Source: CAIQPV01 sp964480365 (lineage in GTDB: Bacteria; Pseudomonadota; Gammaproteobacteria; Burkholderiales; Gallionellaceae). From it: 64,000 nt of DNA. Of this stretch, positions 21,674 to 31,130 are shown piece after piece. The position numbers were made by a program, and so were the translations under genes. How positions within the stretch are numbered: the stretch's first letter is position 1; every line of letters begins with the position of its first letter. The DNA lies in the NCBI GenBank assembly GCA_964480365.1, contig CAYZPM010000001.1, positions 1-64,000 on the forward strand, in the 5' to 3' direction. Under the pieces are notes generated by a model that saw only the letters and a program-made list of their open reading frames with translations, was not told the DNA's origin and made no database searches.

Positions 21674-24151
21674 CTAATACCTGTCCTTATGCCATTTAAG
21701 AAAATCCCCTGTTGGCATGGGAACAGCGATTCCGAAACCCTGTCCATACATGCATCCCACCTCGATCAGCACCTGCACAAGCTCTGGCGCTTCCATGCCT
21801 TCGGCCACGGTCTTGCGACCAAATGTCTTGGCCAGCGCGATGATGCCCTGCACAATGGCGCGATCCCCCTCGTTGGTCAGCATGCCGCGCACGAAGGATT
21901 GGTCTATCTTGAGCGTCTCGGCTGATAATTTGCGCAGGTAAGCCAACGATGAATAGCCCGTGCCGAAATCATCCAGAGCAAAATTGACGCCCAGCTTGCG
22001 ACACGCCTCTATGGTTTCTGCAGACTGGGCAATGTCTTCGAGCGCTGCCGTTTCCAGCACTTCGATCTGCAACTTGTCGCGCGGCAGATTCGGGTACTGC
22101 GCCAGCCTGCGCTCCAGGTCGGCGACAAAAGTCGGGGACTGGAGATGATGCGCGGAGATGTTAATGCTGGCTTCCAAGACGAGTCCATCCCTGTACCACT
22201 TATCGATCTGGGCCAATGCGGTATCCATCACCCACTCGCCCAGTTGTATCTCCAGATCAGAATCCTCAATGAACGGCAGGAACTCGGCAGGAAGCAGCAG
22301 ACCGCGTTCCGGGTGATGCCAGCGAATTAGCGCTTCCACCCCGACGACATCGCCTGAAACCAGCTCTATCTTGGGCTGATAATACAGTTCAAATTCGCTG
22401 CTCTCCAGACCCTGCAAAATGCGCCGCCTGGATTCGTACATGGAGCGGACACGCTGGTCATGCTCAGAATCGTACAGATGATAGCGGTTTTTCCCGGTCT
22501 GTTTAGCAACATACATAGCCTGGTCGGCGTGGCGCAGCAGAGTGTCGCCATCCTCATTATCGGGTGGATAGAAAGTCACGCCTATGCTGGCCGATACCAT
22601 AACCTCATGGCTGTTGATAACTACCGGCATGGCAACGATGCTCAGAATGCGGTCGAGTACCTGAAGACATTCCTGTTCGCGCATAACATCATTGAACAGC
22701 ACCACGAATTCATCCCCGCCCAGCCGCGCCAAAGTATCGCCCGCGCGCAACGCTTCCTGCAAACGGTAGGTGATATTCACCAGCAACTGGTCGCCCACCT
22801 CATGCCCTAACTCGTCGTTGACCAGCTTGAATCCGTCGAGATCTAGGTAGCAGATGGCCAACATCCTGCCGCTACGCTGAGCCCGTACGATGGCCTGCCG
22901 CAAACGATCCGCAAGCAACCGCCGATTAGGAATGCCGGTGAGCGCATCGTAGTTGGCAACGTGGCTCAGCGCAGCCTCATGCTCCTTGAGATTACTGATG
23001 TCAGAGAACATCCCGACGTAGCGTTGCACCTTACCGTCGCCGCCGCAAATGACCGAGATAGAAAGCAACTCCGCATAAACCTCGCCGGACTTGCGCCGAT
23101 TCCATATTTCGCCGCGCCAAGTCTTTTTTTGTTTCAGGGATTCCCACATCGCGGCATAAAACGCCTTGTCCTGGCGGCCGGAGCTCAGCAGCTTCGGATT
23201 CCGGCCCAGCACCTCCTCGCGACTGTATCCGGTGATGAGGGTGAAGGCTGGGTTGACATCCGTGATGGCGTTGTTCACATCGGAGATCAGAATGGCTTCC
23301 TGGCTGTTGTCAAACACGCTGGCGGTGATACGCATGCTTTCTTCAGCCCGCTTGCGTTCGGTGATGTCGCGCACCGTGGCTTGCACTGTCACTTGCCCTT
23401 CCACATTCATGCAGGTAAGCAGCACATCTGCATCAAACGTTTTGCCGCCGATGCGCTGATATTCCCACTCGAAAAAATGGGAGCCTTCGCGCATAGCTGT
23501 CGAAATCATCTCCTGCGCCTTTTCGGCTGAAAAGCGCCCATCCGGCTGCCGCTTTGGCGAAACATCCCACGGCCTGAGCGTCATGAATTCTGCTGTGCTT
23601 GTCGCCCCAAACAATTGCAGGGTTGCTGCGTTCGCGCTGGTAAATTTCCACGACGGGGGAGCTAGAGTCATTAAAGCCTCGCGTGAACTCTCGAACAACA
23701 ACCGATATTTTTTTTCGCTTTCGAACAGTTGAACTTCCGCCTGCTTGCGCGCGCGGATGCCCTGCTCCATTGACAGCGCATGCCATACTGCGGGTCCCAG
23801 ACGCGCCAGATGGTCTTTCAGCAAATAATCCTTGGCGCCCGCATGGATCAACTCCACTGCCTCAATATCGGCGAGCGCGCCGGTGACCATGATTACTGGG
23901 ATTTCAGGATAATCGCCCTGCACAATTTCCAGAGCGGCCATCCCATCAAAATTGGGCAGTTTGTAGTCCGAAAGGACGATGTCCGGATGGAATTCTTCGA
24001 GTGCCGTGATGAACGCATCCCGCGTATCCACGCGCTTCGAGATGAAGACGATACCCGCCTTGCGCAACTCATGCTCGATCAGTTCGGCATCAGTGGACGT
24101 ATCTTCCAGCATCAAGACACGCAACTCCCGATTCATGGATGCCTGCTCCAT
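21674..24151 (-). CDS. Response-regulator diguanylate cyclase/phosphodiesterase (REC-PAS-PAS-GGDEF-EAL)
   Basis: 825 residues. The receiver domain (about 10-125) has the phospho-Asp in DIVLSDYKLPNFDG. PAS domains cover about 150-275 and 285-405. GGDEF (about 415-575) keeps the intact RLGGDEFVV, so cyclase activity is possible. EAL (about 590-825) has GVEALIRW, NISAHHLQ and DDFGTGYSSLAYL, the residues of an active c-di-GMP phosphodiesterase. It is a dual-function signalling protein, partner kinase unknown. Remnants of other receiver genes lie directly upstream, suggesting a decayed signalling cluster. Confidence 0.93.
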   Translation of the reverse strand: MEQASMNRELRVLMLEDTSTDAELIEHELRKAGIVFISKRVDTRDAFITALEEFHPDIVLSDYKLPNFDGMAALEIVQGDYPEIPVIMVTGALADIEAVELIHAGAKDYLLKDHLARLGPAVWHALSMEQGIRARKQAEVQLFESEKKYRLLFESSREALMTLAPPSWKFTSANAATLQLFGATSTAEFMTLRPWDVSPKRQPDGRFSAEKAQEMISTAMREGSHFFEWEYQRIGGKTFDADVLLTCMNVEGQVTVQATVRDITERKRAEESMRITASVFDNSQEAILISDVNNAITDVNPAFTLITGYSREEVLGRNPKLLSSGRQDKAFYAAMWESLKQKKTWRGEIWNRRKSGEVYAELLSISVICGGDGKVQRYVGMFSDISNLKEHEAALSHVANYDALTGIPNRRLLADRLRQAIVRAQRSGRMLAICYLDLDGFKLVNDELGHEVGDQLLVNITYRLQEALRAGDTLARLGGDEFVVLFNDVMREQECLQVLDRILSIVAMPVVINSHEVMVSASIGVTFYPPDNEDGDTLLRHADQAMYVAKQTGKNRYHLYDSEHDQRVRSMYESRRRILQGLESSEFELYYQPKIELVSGDVVGVEALIRWHHPERGLLLPAEFLPFIEDSDLEIQLGEWVMDTALAQIDKWYRDGLVLEASINISAHHLQSPTFVADLERRLAQYPNLPRDKLQIEVLETAALEDIAQSAETIEACRKLGVNFALDDFGTGYSSLAYLRKLSAETLKIDQSFVRGMLTNEGDRAIVQGIIALAKTFGRKTVAEGMEAPELVQVLIEVGCMYGQGFGIAVPMPTGDFLKWHKDRY

Positions 24152-24155
24152 GGCT

Positions 24156-24335
24156 ACTTCGCCGCAACCGGCGGATGGTTCAGCAGCAGCCAGAAAAATC
24201 CAAACTCGGCTAGCGTCTTAGCGAATTCATCGAACTTCACCGATTTACTGATGTAGCTGTTGACGTCTAACTGAAAATTCTCCGCCATATCCCTGCCCTC
24301 CTTGGAAGAAGTCAGCAACACCACGGGCAACCCTC
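24156..24335 (-). pseudogene. Response-regulator remnant (C-terminal REC fragment)
   Basis: On the minus strand an open frame reads LPVVLLTSSKEGRDMAENFQ, then LDVNSYISKSVKFDEFAK and FFWLLLNHPP, ending at TAG (24156-24158). This is the last half of a receiver domain of the Rcp1-like kind, with PVVLLTSS strand 4 and the conserved Lys of SYISKSV. The N-terminal half with the phospho-Asp is absent. Just upstream, another frame (about 24330-24450) reads LYRLDLRDFSMVRQMDVYCP, also cut off. Confidence 0.65.
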
Positions 24336-24570
24336 ATCAATGCTACTGCTGACCATCGAGCGCACTTTCTGCAACATACCTTCCGGGCAATACACGTCCA
24401 TCTGACGAACCATCGAAAAATCGCGTAAATCCAGTCGATACAAGGCGTTCCGTTATGCTCATTTCATATATCCCTCAACAAGTTGCAGACCACGAATTTC
24501 CTCTATGGCTCAAGTATGACTGGGATTGAGTTCCCGGAGGTAGTGTAAATTGAATTGATGGCGGCAGCCA

Positions 24571-24830
24571 TCAAAATCTCTGATATGCAAGATGGCCTAA
24601 TATCTGGCGGTAAATATCTGCAATGGTGAGCATTCTCGAACGGCTGGATTTGGCATACAGATGCACTTCAACTATGTTGCGAACGCGCATTTTGCTTTCC
24701 ATCAGCCCCAACGATTTGCTGATGAAATCTTTCGCGCCGGATGTCCACGCCAGCGGCTTGTGGATCAAATGGGCCGTGATCACGAAGGGCTGGCGCCCCG
24801 ATCTGGCCTGAAAAACTGGAAAGTCAGAAG
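24571..24830 (-). pseudogene. Second receiver-domain remnant
   Basis: The minus-strand frame reads PFVITAHLIHKPLAWTSGAK, then DFISKSLGLMESKMRVRNIV and EVHLYAK. The GAxDFISK and RVRNIVEV pattern is the end of a receiver domain; the N-terminal Asp-bearing part is missing. The longest ATG frame is 70 codons (24571-24783). It is taken as decay of a regulator gene, not as a working gene. The adjoining 24460-24570 shows no feature. Confidence 0.5.
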
Positions 24831-25219
24831 CTCATGCGATCATGCCCGCTTTGTACGTGCAACCTGTAAGAAACATCTGAAAGGCTGGCTCCCGGTTTCA
24901 TCGAGAAAATTGTAGTAATCTCATCCGTATTAAGATCAGTTGCAATCGAAATTGCCTCAATGGCCTTTTCAATTTCCCAACTAAGTTTTGCCGGATCAAC
25001 ACGCTTTACCACTTCTTTAACATTCCCAAGCGCTTCAACTTCGCCTTTTAATTCACTGAGCATTTCCACTCGAATATTCTCAAGGATATCCAGCGCCTCA
25101 CTCGGCTGAAGGCTTGTTGAAGCCGCCATTGTCGAAACGGTTTCATTTACAAACTTTTCCAGGCTTTCAATATCCATTTTTTCAAAAGCATCCCTATCGG
25201 ATTCTTGTGTCATCATCAT
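24824..25219 (-). CDS. Unknown acidic helical protein
   Basis: 131 residues from ATG 25219, with AAGGTG 6 bases upstream. The protein is acidic and mostly helical (DIESLEKFVNETVSTMAAST, EALDILENIRVEMLSELKGE). The family was not recognised, and no membrane segment, signal or cysteine motif is seen. Its C terminus overlaps the edge of the receiver remnant, so the end may have been shaped by the same rearrangement. Confidence 0.55.
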   Translation of the reverse strand: MMMTQESDRDAFEKMDIESLEKFVNETVSTMAASTSLQPSEALDILENIRVEMLSELKGEVEALGNVKEVVKRVDPAKLSWEIEKAIEAISIATDLNTDEITTIFSMKPGASLSDVSYRLHVQSGHDRMSF

Positions 25220-25479
25220 AACAATCACCTTATACTAATAATTAAGTTCCAACACGACGAGTGATGAACACGTAACCACCACATAGTTGCCTTTCGCCGC
25301 TAATATTCTGACAATACAGAGACAAATTAAATATAGGTGTTTTACCTGATATTCGATAAGAAAATTCTGAAATACCTCATCAGTGCTTGTCCTATGCCAT
25401 AGGTCACTAATGTGTAATCCAGAATAGCGGCGAAATGCAGGAATGTGCCAAGAAGAGGTATCTGTCAGCCATTAAAAGC
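25220..25479. other. Intergenic stretch, no gene seen
   Basis: About 260 bp, A/T-rich, upstream of the unknown gene at 24824-25219. It probably holds that gene's minus-strand promoter, but no box was convincing. Confidence 0.4.
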
Positions 25480-25515
25480 AAAAAGCCACAAAAGGACATC
25501 TGTCCCTCTGTGGCT
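25480..25515 (-). terminator. Rho-independent terminator of the PEP-CTERM gene
   Basis: AGCCACA (25484-25490) pairs with TGTGGCT (25509-25515), with an inner GGACA/TGTCC pairing. On the minus strand it is followed by TTTTTGCTTTT. It lies about 20 bp after the stop of 25537-26418. Confidence 0.8.
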
Positions 25516-25536
25516 CAACTCAGTGTGAGACTAAAT

Positions 25537-26418
25537 TTAAGCTGACTTCCTACGACACGCTATGAAACCCATCAATCCAAGACCAGCCAACAGCATAGCG
25601 TAAGTTTCAGGTTCGGGAACTGGAGTGGTGGTTGGGATGTTGTTTACACCAATCGTTGCACCATTGAATGCCAATCCTGACTGATATAAATTATCGTTAG
25701 CGTTGACTACGCCGAATTGCAGCATATAAGTACCGGCACTTGCAATGGTAAACGAGGAATTAACCCAACCTGTATAACCACAGCCTACATTCCAGCACGT
25801 ACCTGATGAAGCACCCAAAGGTGCCCACACTGGCCCAGCCCCCCCTGTAGAGTAACCAGTTGCAATAATGGGTACGTAGTTAGGAGTAAGTATTGCATTA
25901 GGCGTAATTAAGGCGGTTTGACCAGGAAGAGTTAAGCCTTGGCCAGGAACTGTATTTCCAGTAGGCATGGTAGTTGCCGTGAATAGCAATGCTACTTGAG
26001 TTCCATTAGATGCATTAAGCAGGCGGGCCCACGCATAATCTGGATATCCTGCTCCATCGCTGGTAATGTAGTTGAAATTAATACTCAGGTTTTGACCTGA
26101 TGTTGCACTAAAGCTGCTTGATAAAAGTGTAGAACCATTAGTTGTCGTATTAGTAGAACCATTATTTATCGTAGTATCTGCGAAAACATAAGGCGCAACA
26201 TTATTAACACCCCCGTTTGTCGTTACATAACCGTAACTTGTAGAACCTGGTGGCGCTGTGACAACACCATTAGCTGTCGAAGTTCCACAATTTCCAGTGC
26301 ATGTCCAATTTGCCATAGCACTCTGTGATGTAAATGCCAATAATGCGAAGCCAATAAATGCCCGTATGTTGAGGTTGTTATTCATTAATAATTTAGTTAA
26401 ACCTGAAAATTTATGCAT
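25537..26418 (-). CDS. Exported PEP-CTERM sorting-domain protein
   Basis: 293 residues. An N-terminal signal peptide (FIGFALLAFTSQSAMA) is followed by a Ser/Thr/Asn/Gly-rich body and a C-terminal sorting signal: TPVPEPETYAMLLAGLGLMG, then a basic CRRKSA end. PEP-CTERM proteins are processed by an exosortase at the inner membrane and are linked to extracellular polymer production. The exosortase gene is not in this window. Two close Cys pairs (CTGNC, CWNVGC) may form disulphides. The first ATG (26418) is used; ATG 26385 is an alternative start. Confidence 0.85.
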   Translation of the reverse strand: MHKFSGLTKLLMNNNLNIRAFIGFALLAFTSQSAMANWTCTGNCGTSTANGVVTAPPGSTSYGYVTTNGGVNNVAPYVFADTTINNGSTNTTTNGSTLLSSSFSATSGQNLSINFNYITSDGAGYPDYAWARLLNASNGTQVALLFTATTMPTGNTVPGQGLTLPGQTALITPNAILTPNYVPIIATGYSTGGAGPVWAPLGASSGTCWNVGCGYTGWVNSSFTIASAGTYMLQFGVVNANDNLYQSGLAFNGATIGVNNIPTTTPVPEPETYAMLLAGLGLMGFIACRRKSA

Positions 26419-26911
26419 AAGTTATCGTCCCGTTAAATTTTTTAAATAGATTAGGTGTGGTAAATGCACACGCCAATTCAATGCTAGCAGCATCGGTATT
26501 GTGTTGGCAATAGTACATTTGATTAAATAATTTCGAGTTGACATGAATTTCACCGAACTTATTCATGTGCATACCTACCGAGTATTTTGAAGCATGCCAA
26601 CCGCCGACTTCCAGCTTTTGTGGCTTGCCCATTGCCTTCACTGTTAGTACCAGTCCTTAGATGTGCGCCTATATTTTTCTACGGAATCGGGGCAGTCCGA
26701 ATAGCTGAGTCTCAATTAAAATCAATTAGTTATAATATAATCCTCTGTTACGCATCACCTGTAACACGGCCTTTCAGTGGCAACCATGCTGGCAACCTCT
26801 CATCTGGAAACCAGCCTTTTCTATGGCGTAATGACTACCATACCACGGCGTTCCCATTGCGGGTAGAATCTGCGGTTGTTGCTCAATCGGCCACCCAAAT
26901 CAGGTAATTCA
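26419..26911. other. Intergenic stretch of about 490 bp
   Basis: It lies between the PEP-CTERM gene (minus) and the MmeI-like gene (plus). Two open frames (26411-26641 minus, 26587-26907 plus) lack ribosome sites and family resemblance. An A/T-rich part near 26700-26750 (TTATAATATAATCC) could hold the plus-strand promoter of the restriction gene. Confidence 0.4.
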
Positions 26912-29773
26912 ATGGCACTTTCCTGGAACGAAATCCGCAGCCGCGCCCACGAATTCTCCAAACGCTGGGAAGGCGAAAGCTCGGAGCGGGCTGAAGCGCA
27001 AAGCTTCTGGAACGAGTTCTTCGCGGTATTCGGCATCGTGCGCAAGCGCGTCGCCGTGTTTGAAAAGCAGGTGGAAATCACCCGTGCCGGACACAAGCTC
27101 AAACATGGCCGCATCGACGCCTTCTGGAAGGGCGTGTTGCTGATCGAGCACAAAAGCTTGGGGCAGGATTTGAACCGTGCTTTCGCCCAAGCCGCCGATT
27201 ATTTTGATGGACTGCTTGAACGTGACTTGCCGCGCTACATCCTCGTTTCCGACTTCGCCCGCTTCCGTTTGTACGACCTCGAAGCAGAACCCTCTCCCAC
27301 CGGGGGAGGGCAGGGTGGGGGAGCTTTTTACGAATTCCGCCTTGCCGACCTGCACAAGCGCATCAAGCATTTCGCTTTTATCGCGGGCTACAGCACGCAA
27401 ACCATCGCGCCGCAAAACCCGGTCAACATCAAGGCCGCCGAGCGTATGGGCAAGCTGCACGATGCGCTCAAGGCGGCAGACTACCAAGGCCACCCGCTCG
27501 AAGTGCTGCTGGTGCGCCTGCTGTTCTGCCTGTTCGCGGAAGACACCGGCATCTTCCAGCCCGCCAGCGCATTCCGTGCCTGGATAGAAGAACGCACCGC
27601 GCCCGATGGCACTGATCTCGGCGCGCAACTGACGCTGTTGTTCCAGATACTCAACACGCCGGAAGACCGCCGCTCGAAATCACTGGACGAACAGATCGCC
27701 GCCTTTCCCTACGTCAACGGCAAACTGTTCGAGGAAATGCTGCCCATCGCCTCGTTCGACCTCACCATGCGCGAAGCGCTGCTCGACTGTTGCGCGCTGG
27801 ATTGGAGCGCCATCTCGCCCGCCATCTTCGGCGCACTATTCCAGAGCATCATGGATGCCAAGGCGCGGCGCAACATCGGCGCGCACTACACCAGCGAAGA
27901 AAACATCCTCAAGCTCATTCAGCCGCTGTTTCTTGACGCGCTATGGGAAGAATTCAACCGCGTGAAAGGCAACAAGAACAAGCTGTTCGAGTTCCACAAG
28001 AAACTGCGCACGCTGACTTTCTTCGACCCCGCCTGCGGCTGCGGCAACTTTCTGGTGATCGCCTACCGCGAACTGCGCAAGCTGGAACTGGAAGTGCTGC
28101 GCACCGTGCATGAAGGGCCGGGTTCGCGTTTTCTCGACGTGCATCAGGAAATCAACGTGGACGTGGATCAGTTCTTCGGCATCGAAATCGAAGAGTTCCC
28201 GGCGCAGATTGCGCAGGTTGCAATGTGGCTGATGGATCACCAGATGAACCTGCGTGTGTCTGAAGAATTCGGCATGTACTTTGCGCGCATCCCGCTCAAG
28301 ACTTCGCCACATATTGTTAACGGCAACGCACTGCAACTGGATTGGCGCGAAGTCGCACCGGACGCGGATTACATATTGGGCAACCCGCCGTTTATTGGCA
28401 AGCACTACCAGAGCAAACAGCAAAAAGCTGAAGTGGTTGCAATCTTTGCTGGCGTAAAAAGCGCCTCCGACCTAGATTACGTTGCTGCTTGGTATCTCAA
28501 AGCAGCGCGATACATGACACAAATCCCCCTCAATCCCCCTTTTTCAAAGGGGGAGGCGGAACAGATTCCCCACTTTGAAAAAGGGGGGCGAGGGGGGATT
28601 TGCACTGCTTTCGTTTCCACCAACTCCATCAGCCAAGGAGAACAAGTCAGTATCCTGTGGGGCGAGTTGCTGAACAAGTACCACATGAAAATTCACTTCG
28701 CCCACCGCACTTTCAAATGGAGCAACGAAGCGCGCGGTAAAGCGGCGGTGCATTGCGTCATCATCGGTTTCGCGCCTTTCGACAGTTCCGAAAAACGGAT
28801 ATTTGACTATGATGAAATAAATGGCGAACCGCATGAAATGCGAGTGGATAACATCAGTCCATACCTTGCGCCGGGGCCAGATGTTGTCATCACCAAGCGT
28901 CAGTCACCCTTAGCAAATGTCCCCACCATGCGTTATGGCAACAAGCCGACTGATGACGGGAATTACATACTGAGCGACGCAGAACGTGAGCAGCTTATCG
29001 CGCAAGAACCCAATGCGAAAAAGTTTATTCGCCCCTACATGGGATCGGAAGATTTCATTAACTCGCTATCGCGTTGGTGCTTATGGCTTAAAGATATTCA
29101 ACCCAGCGAGTTGCGCTCCATGCCGCAAGTTTTGGCTCGCGTAGAGCGGGTAAAGGCATTTCGTCTCGCCAGCAGCGCGGAGCCTACACGCAAATCGGCG
29201 GACTCACCAACCCTGTTTTTCTACACGTCACAACCCGATACGGAGTACCTGATTGTTCCTGAAGTTTCTTCTGAGCGCCGCCGCTATATTCCCATCGGCT
29301 TCATGTTCAAGGAAACCATCTGTAGCAATACCAATTACCTCATTCCCGATGCTAGCTTATTCTTGTTCGGCATAGTGCAATCTGAAATGCACATGGCCTG
29401 GATGCGACAAGTGGGCGGTCGCCTTGAAAGTCGTTATCGTTATTCCGGCAGCATGGTTTACAACACCTTCCCGTGGCCTGACGAACCGTCAGACAAACAG
29501 CGCACAGCCGTAGAAGTCGCCGCCCAAGCCGTGCTGGATGCCCGCGCACAATTCCCGCAAAGCTCGCTCGCCGACCTCTACGACCCGCTCACCATGCCGC
29601 CCGCACTGGTCAAGGCCCACCAAGCCCTCGACCGCGCTGTGGATGCCTGCTACCGCAAAACCGCCTTCGCCAACGATGCGCAGCGCGTGGAGTTCCTGTT
29701 CGAACGCTACCAGCAACTTACTAGCTTGTTGCCTGTTCAAAACCGCAAACCCAAACGCAACAAAGCGGCATAG
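26912..29773 (+). CDS. MmeI-like type II restriction-modification fusion enzyme
   Basis: 953 residues from ATG 26912. The N-terminal nuclease has D69, nine residues, then E79-H80-K81 (IDAFWKGVLLIEHKS), the D-x9-ExK motif of MmeI. A helical linker and an amino-methyltransferase follow: motif I FFDPACGCGNF near residue 370 and motif IV GNPPF near 490. The target-recognition and C-terminal domains end in TFPWPDEPSD and LYDPLTMPPALVKAH. These enzymes methylate one strand and cut at a distance. Two palindromic repeats are inserted in frame (residues about 127-138 and 536-564). Confidence 0.9.
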   Translation: MALSWNEIRSRAHEFSKRWEGESSERAEAQSFWNEFFAVFGIVRKRVAVFEKQVEITRAGHKLKHGRIDAFWKGVLLIEHKSLGQDLNRAFAQAADYFDGLLERDLPRYILVSDFARFRLYDLEAEPSPTGGGQGGGAFYEFRLADLHKRIKHFAFIAGYSTQTIAPQNPVNIKAAERMGKLHDALKAADYQGHPLEVLLVRLLFCLFAEDTGIFQPASAFRAWIEERTAPDGTDLGAQLTLLFQILNTPEDRRSKSLDEQIAAFPYVNGKLFEEMLPIASFDLTMREALLDCCALDWSAISPAIFGALFQSIMDAKARRNIGAHYTSEENILKLIQPLFLDALWEEFNRVKGNKNKLFEFHKKLRTLTFFDPACGCGNFLVIAYRELRKLELEVLRTVHEGPGSRFLDVHQEINVDVDQFFGIEIEEFPAQIAQVAMWLMDHQMNLRVSEEFGMYFARIPLKTSPHIVNGNALQLDWREVAPDADYILGNPPFIGKHYQSKQQKAEVVAIFAGVKSASDLDYVAAWYLKAARYMTQIPLNPPFSKGEAEQIPHFEKGGRGGICTAFVSTNSISQGEQVSILWGELLNKYHMKIHFAHRTFKWSNEARGKAAVHCVIIGFAPFDSSEKRIFDYDEINGEPHEMRVDNISPYLAPGPDVVITKRQSPLANVPTMRYGNKPTDDGNYILSDAEREQLIAQEPNAKKFIRPYMGSEDFINSLSRWCLWLKDIQPSELRSMPQVLARVERVKAFRLASSAEPTRKSADSPTLFFYTSQPDTEYLIVPEVSSERRRYIPIGFMFKETICSNTNYLIPDASLFLFGIVQSEMHMAWMRQVGGRLESRYRYSGSMVYNTFPWPDEPSDKQRTAVEVAAQAVLDARAQFPQSSLADLYDPLTMPPALVKAHQALDRAVDACYRKTAFANDAQRVEFLFERYQQLTSLLPVQNRKPKRNKAA
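27290..27322 (+). repeat. G/C palindrome (family B) inside the MmeI-like gene, copy 1
   Basis: CCCTCTCCCACC / GGGGGAGGG with a trailing GGGTGGGGGAG, translated as SPTGGGQGGG. It belongs to the family seen repeatedly in hrpA and intergenic gaps of this window. It falls between conserved segments of the enzyme. Confidence 0.8.
28521..28602 (+). repeat. G/C palindrome pair inside the MmeI-like gene, copy 2
   Basis: AATCCCCCTCAATCCCCC ... AAAGGGGGAG and TTCCCCACTTTG / AAAAAGGGGGGCG, ending GGGGGGATT. It translates as PLNPPFSKGEAEQIPHFEKG in frame, inserted between the KAARYMTQ and ICTAFVSTNS segments of the methyltransferase. The arms AATCCCCC and GGGGGATT frame the insert. Confidence 0.8.
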
Positions 29774-29775
29774 TC

Positions 29776-30642
29776 ATGCTTATTTTCATGAACTTCGTGG
29801 CTGACCTTGATTCGATTGCAACCAAAAAATTAATCGCATTCGGCTACAAGCCGGATGCAAATGACACGGCGTATCAGCGTTTCAAAATGCTTTACACGCT
29901 TACCGAGCGCACAATTCCTCAACAATGTTATACCGTAGTGGTCTCGACAGACTTGCTGAAAAATCCAAAATATAAGCAGCATCAATCAGTGATTGACGAA
30001 ATTTCGCAACGCCTACGCGCAGGGGATGATGTGGGCCCATATCTCTCTAAACAGGCTCCTAAGTTGGACTCTAAGGACGACTTGCTGATCCACGGGGGAG
30101 TCCACCATTTACACCTAAGCAGCATATCGACCAAAGGAGCCGATGGCTTTGTGGCGCGAGGGCGCGGTCAAGCGGAACTGCTATTTTTACGCATCGAGAA
30201 CAATACAGTATACCTTATCGATATAAGACCCCACTCAGATAAAAACATATTTCAAGACACTCAAATTTTAGAAATTGTGGATCGAAATTGGCCAAGTCTT
30301 CACTTTGCCCCAAAAGGGATTACAGGGAATGTTTTTTCTGCTGAAAGCATTAAGAATCTGAGAACTAATAATACCAACGCCGCGCTACACATTAATGGGC
30401 GTGCGATATTTCCAAGGATGGGGGTATTTAGTGACGGAATGCCGATGGAAGCCATGATGTGGCACAACAATTTAATGACCCAACTGATCAATTTGGAAAA
30501 AGACATTCGACGACGTTTCTTTGATTATTTTCCGCCTCCTCGCTGGCAATGGATCGCCGATATAAGGCTGACTACGATAGAAAATAAAAGCGTTATTATC
30601 CACGAGTTGATTACTAATCAAATTCGGCGAGCAGTATTTTAG
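29776..30642 (+). CDS. Unknown protein in defence-like island
   Basis: 288 residues, starting 2 bp after the stop of the MmeI-like gene and therefore probably co-translated with it. No family was recognised. It is a soluble mixed alpha/beta protein; recognisable pieces are only low-complexity (HGGVHHLHLSS, RGRGQAELLFLRIENN, then VYLIDIRPHSD). The run HLHLSS with surrounding Asp/Glu could be part of a nuclease-like core, but no ExK pair is convincing. The A/T content is above that of the preceding gene. Confidence 0.6.
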   Translation: MLIFMNFVADLDSIATKKLIAFGYKPDANDTAYQRFKMLYTLTERTIPQQCYTVVVSTDLLKNPKYKQHQSVIDEISQRLRAGDDVGPYLSKQAPKLDSKDDLLIHGGVHHLHLSSISTKGADGFVARGRGQAELLFLRIENNTVYLIDIRPHSDKNIFQDTQILEIVDRNWPSLHFAPKGITGNVFSAESIKNLRTNNTNAALHINGRAIFPRMGVFSDGMPMEAMMWHNNLMTQLINLEKDIRRRFFDYFPPPRWQWIADIRLTTIENKSVIIHELITNQIRRAVF

Positions 30643-30680
30643 ACTTTCACATGCATAAGCTAAAGAAGAAGGGGTAATGG

Positions 30681-31130
30681 ATGAAAGGAATTATCGCCGC
30701 CGATGAGGCTCGCACGATTGCTGCGATACCTAAAAATCTGCACGGTCAGCTTGGTTGGCAAAAGCGAACCAATCATGCAGGACACATGGTCGCCACAGCG
30801 CGTGTGGAAGATACTGATGGTGCAATCCTGCCTGGACTGATTGTGGAGTTGGAATGCAAGGCCGCACTCACGCTGAACCGTTGTCTGTTTTCGTTCACCC
30901 TGTTTACCCAAAGACACGGCGCAAAGCTGCGTGCCTACCAACTGGAAATCACCCCGCCGGAGAAGCGCACGCACAACGAGCCGGGAAATATTATTTACGG
31001 AACCCATGAACATTGGGGCGACAAGGCTATTGCGTTGCCGGGGTTCGGGTGCGATGATTACTCCCGTGGGTTTGCGCATTTCTGCCAGCAAATCAACCTG
31101 ACTGCCGTACAACTGGAACTACCATCATGA
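30681..31130 (+). CDS. Unknown protein (149 aa), coupled to the DUF1828/1829 gene
   Basis: ATG 30681 is preceded by AAGAAGAAGGGG. The product is a beta-rich soluble protein with GLIVELECKAALTLNRCLFS and a C-terminal GFGCDDYSRGFAHFCQQINL. It resembles uncharacterised single-domain proteins encoded next to DUF1828 genes, though the exact family is uncertain. Its TGA overlaps the next ATG (31127-31130), so the two proteins are made together, suggesting a complex such as a toxin-antitoxin pair. That function is inference. Confidence 0.6.
   Translation: MKGIIAADEARTIAAIPKNLHGQLGWQKRTNHAGHMVATARVEDTDGAILPGLIVELECKAALTLNRCLFSFTLFTQRHGAKLRAYQLEITPPEKRTHNEPGNIIYGTHEHWGDKAIALPGFGCDDYSRGFAHFCQQINLTAVQLELPS

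Noticed and set aside
26587..26907. 106-codon frame before the MmeI-like gene
   Set aside because: No ribosome site or family pattern; it runs up to the true start of the next gene.
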